A program made the translations under genes and the position numbers. Below the pieces are notes generated by a model. That model worked only from the letters and a program-made list of their open reading frames with translations, made no database searches and was not told where the DNA came from. A stretch of 64,000 bases of DNA, taken from the NCBI RefSeq assembly GCF_027596085.1, contig NC_072462.1:21799421-21863420 (forward strand). The letters are read 5' to 3'. This document shows, piece after piece, positions 62,731 to 64,000 of this stretch (the first letter of the stretch is position 1; every line of letters starts with the position of its first letter). This stretch comes from Anoplopoma fimbria (taxonomy: Eukaryota; Chordata; Actinopteri; Perciformes; Anoplopomatidae).

Positions 62731-63597
62731 GCAAACACACTTCTGTGGGCATAATGTTCCCTGTTCCACATCCTATCACAACAGAGTGTTTCCACTCGGG
62801 TCTCTAGAGAAGCCTCTTTCATAAAACTTGTCAAACAATGGCTTTTTACTGGCAAGCTGAGACAAAAACAAAGAGGTGGAAAAAAACGATCCATCATTTT
62901 GACACTTCTCCTAACTGTCAATCCACCAGGGTCCATGTAGTATTCTGTGTAAATATGTATGTTCCATGTCCTAGCAAAGCTTACGCGTAAGTAAAGGTTG
63001 AGTATTGTTTGACCTTTGTCTAAGGCTGTTAATTAACAAATTACCCATTACCCACAACGGAAAGTGTTTCTATAAACCAGACAGACTAGATTTCTCATGT
63101 TCAACTCAAACCTGCATTAGTCGTTGGCTGATTCATACATGGAGCAAACGCAGTGCAACTTCAGCTTCATTTGGAGTCGTGTTTCTGCTCACCTGGCAAA
63201 TGTAGGTCCAATATTCCTGCTCTGTTTTGGTCTATCAACCTCAAAGGGAAATGTCTGGCTTGTAAGCTCCTAAATGCTTCACTATGTTGACAGAACAGGT
63301 TACGTACGGTAGGTTTTGAGGGCGTGACTGCTGAAAACAGCTGCCTGACGCTGCTGGGAAACTACACTGCTTAGAGCACAGAGAGTGAAACAAAACAATA
63401 AAGAAATGAATGCACTGAGATGCTGAACTGCAGAGTTTGGTGATGATTCTCTCCTCACTACATCTTTCACATTCACATAACACCTTATTATCTGGTGCAT
63501 TGTTTATACAACAGTATTGCCTTTAAGATCTTGTTTTGTGAATCCACAAAAGTTAGAAGTGTTTTATTGAGAACAATACCAAGGCTTAAGAATGCAA

Positions 63598-64000
63598 TTT
63601 CAGGGGCCATTAAAAGGGGAATTCCACCAATTGTTACACATATAAGCCCATTTACAGGTTTTGATGAGCAATATTGTATATGCAAAACAAAGAAGCATGA
63701 AATATTTTGTGCCTAAAGAGGGAGCTGCATTAAGTCTGAAAAATGATCTAAACTGATTTCACCTGAGACAGTTAAGTTGGGGCTGAAGACAACAAGTTTT
63801 GAAATGACAAATACTTGGGGGTTAGAAAGAAGTGAGCCTACAACACCTCAGTACTCTGCTCCTCACTGGCTACATTAGCTGCTACTAGCATAACACATGC
63901 AAATCTCTGACCAAACTTGCATTGTGGGTCATTTAGGTGTAGGGTTTTGACCATGAAGAAGAATGTGTGTAATTAAAAATGTGGATATTGCTGGTTCTGT
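63598..64000 (+). repeat. Same interspersed repeat family, copy at window end
   Basis: It begins AAAAGGGGAATTCCACCAATT and ends CATTGTGGGTCATTTAGGTG ... ATATTGCTGGTTCTGT, parallel to 2258-2336. The copy probably continues past the window. Confidence 0.6.

Larger units (their letters stand above)
57306..64000 (+). other. TSPN gene intron 6 to window end
   Basis: No Gly-X-Y exon was found. It contains a strong hairpin (57725-57768), a TTAA-flanked MITE (59612-60241) with a tRNA-like piece, a minus-strand fragment of a hAT-like repeat (about 60500-60640), a GA microsatellite (62707-62730) and a repeat copy running off the end (about 63598-64000). Confidence 0.5.

Noticed and set aside
57306..64000. 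Further collagen exons in the last 6.7 kb
   Set aside because: No run of Gly-X-Y codons bounded by splice sites was seen; candidate stretches were repeats.

Overview
The window is vertebrate nuclear DNA, almost certainly from a ray-finned (teleost) fish. Small exons with GT/AG borders lie in long AT-rich introns with long CA/GT microsatellites, teleost-type SINE, L2-like and MITE repeats. There are no bacterial operons, no CRISPR array and no intact rRNA or tRNA gene. Both genes recognised are on the + strand. Nearly all long open frames that do not overlap the exons below are chance or microsatellite frames.

Positions 1-22045 hold the 3' end of cacna1b, the pore-forming alpha-1B subunit of the N-type (Cav2.2) voltage-gated calcium channel. 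I could trace a mutually exclusive 97-nt exon pair (the 37a and 37b types, 1391-1487 and 3189-3285). Nine further exons follow (6991-7096, 7224-7331, 7888-7994, 8521-8687, 9526-9658, 9775-9888, 14221-14482, 18937-19160, 20160-20723), joining in one continuous reading frame to a stop at 20721. They encode the second half of the EF-hand-like region, the IQ-like calmodulin site, the distal tail with a 7-His run, the SH3-binding proline motif and a C-terminal EDWC PDZ ligand. A possible 39-nt cassette exon sits at 11986-12024. The transmembrane part of the channel lies before position 1.

Positions 22046-25880 are an intergenic spacer of about 3.9 kb, mostly old repeats. It ends with an L2-like retrotransposon tail about 150 bp before a GC-box/CCAAT promoter-like stretch.

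From about 25930 to beyond 64000 is the 5' part of a second + strand gene: a secreted protein with a thrombospondin N-terminal-like (TSPN/laminin-G) domain, most likely an N-propeptide of a collagen. The signal-peptide exon is 26072-26186, followed by a 25-kb first intron and five exons (51313-51460, 51617-51775, 53230-53422, 56696-56830, 57225-57305). These give 277 in-frame codons. No Gly-X-Y exons are reached before the window ends, so the collagen type is not assigned.

The two genes are simply neighbours: a presynaptic channel and an extracellular-matrix protein, with no sign of joint function. The points most worth a second look are the fish 37a/37b pair, the candidate cassette exon, a short uORF before the TSPN gene, four near-perfect intronic hairpins, and a TTAA-flanked MITE that carries a tRNA-Glu-like sequence.
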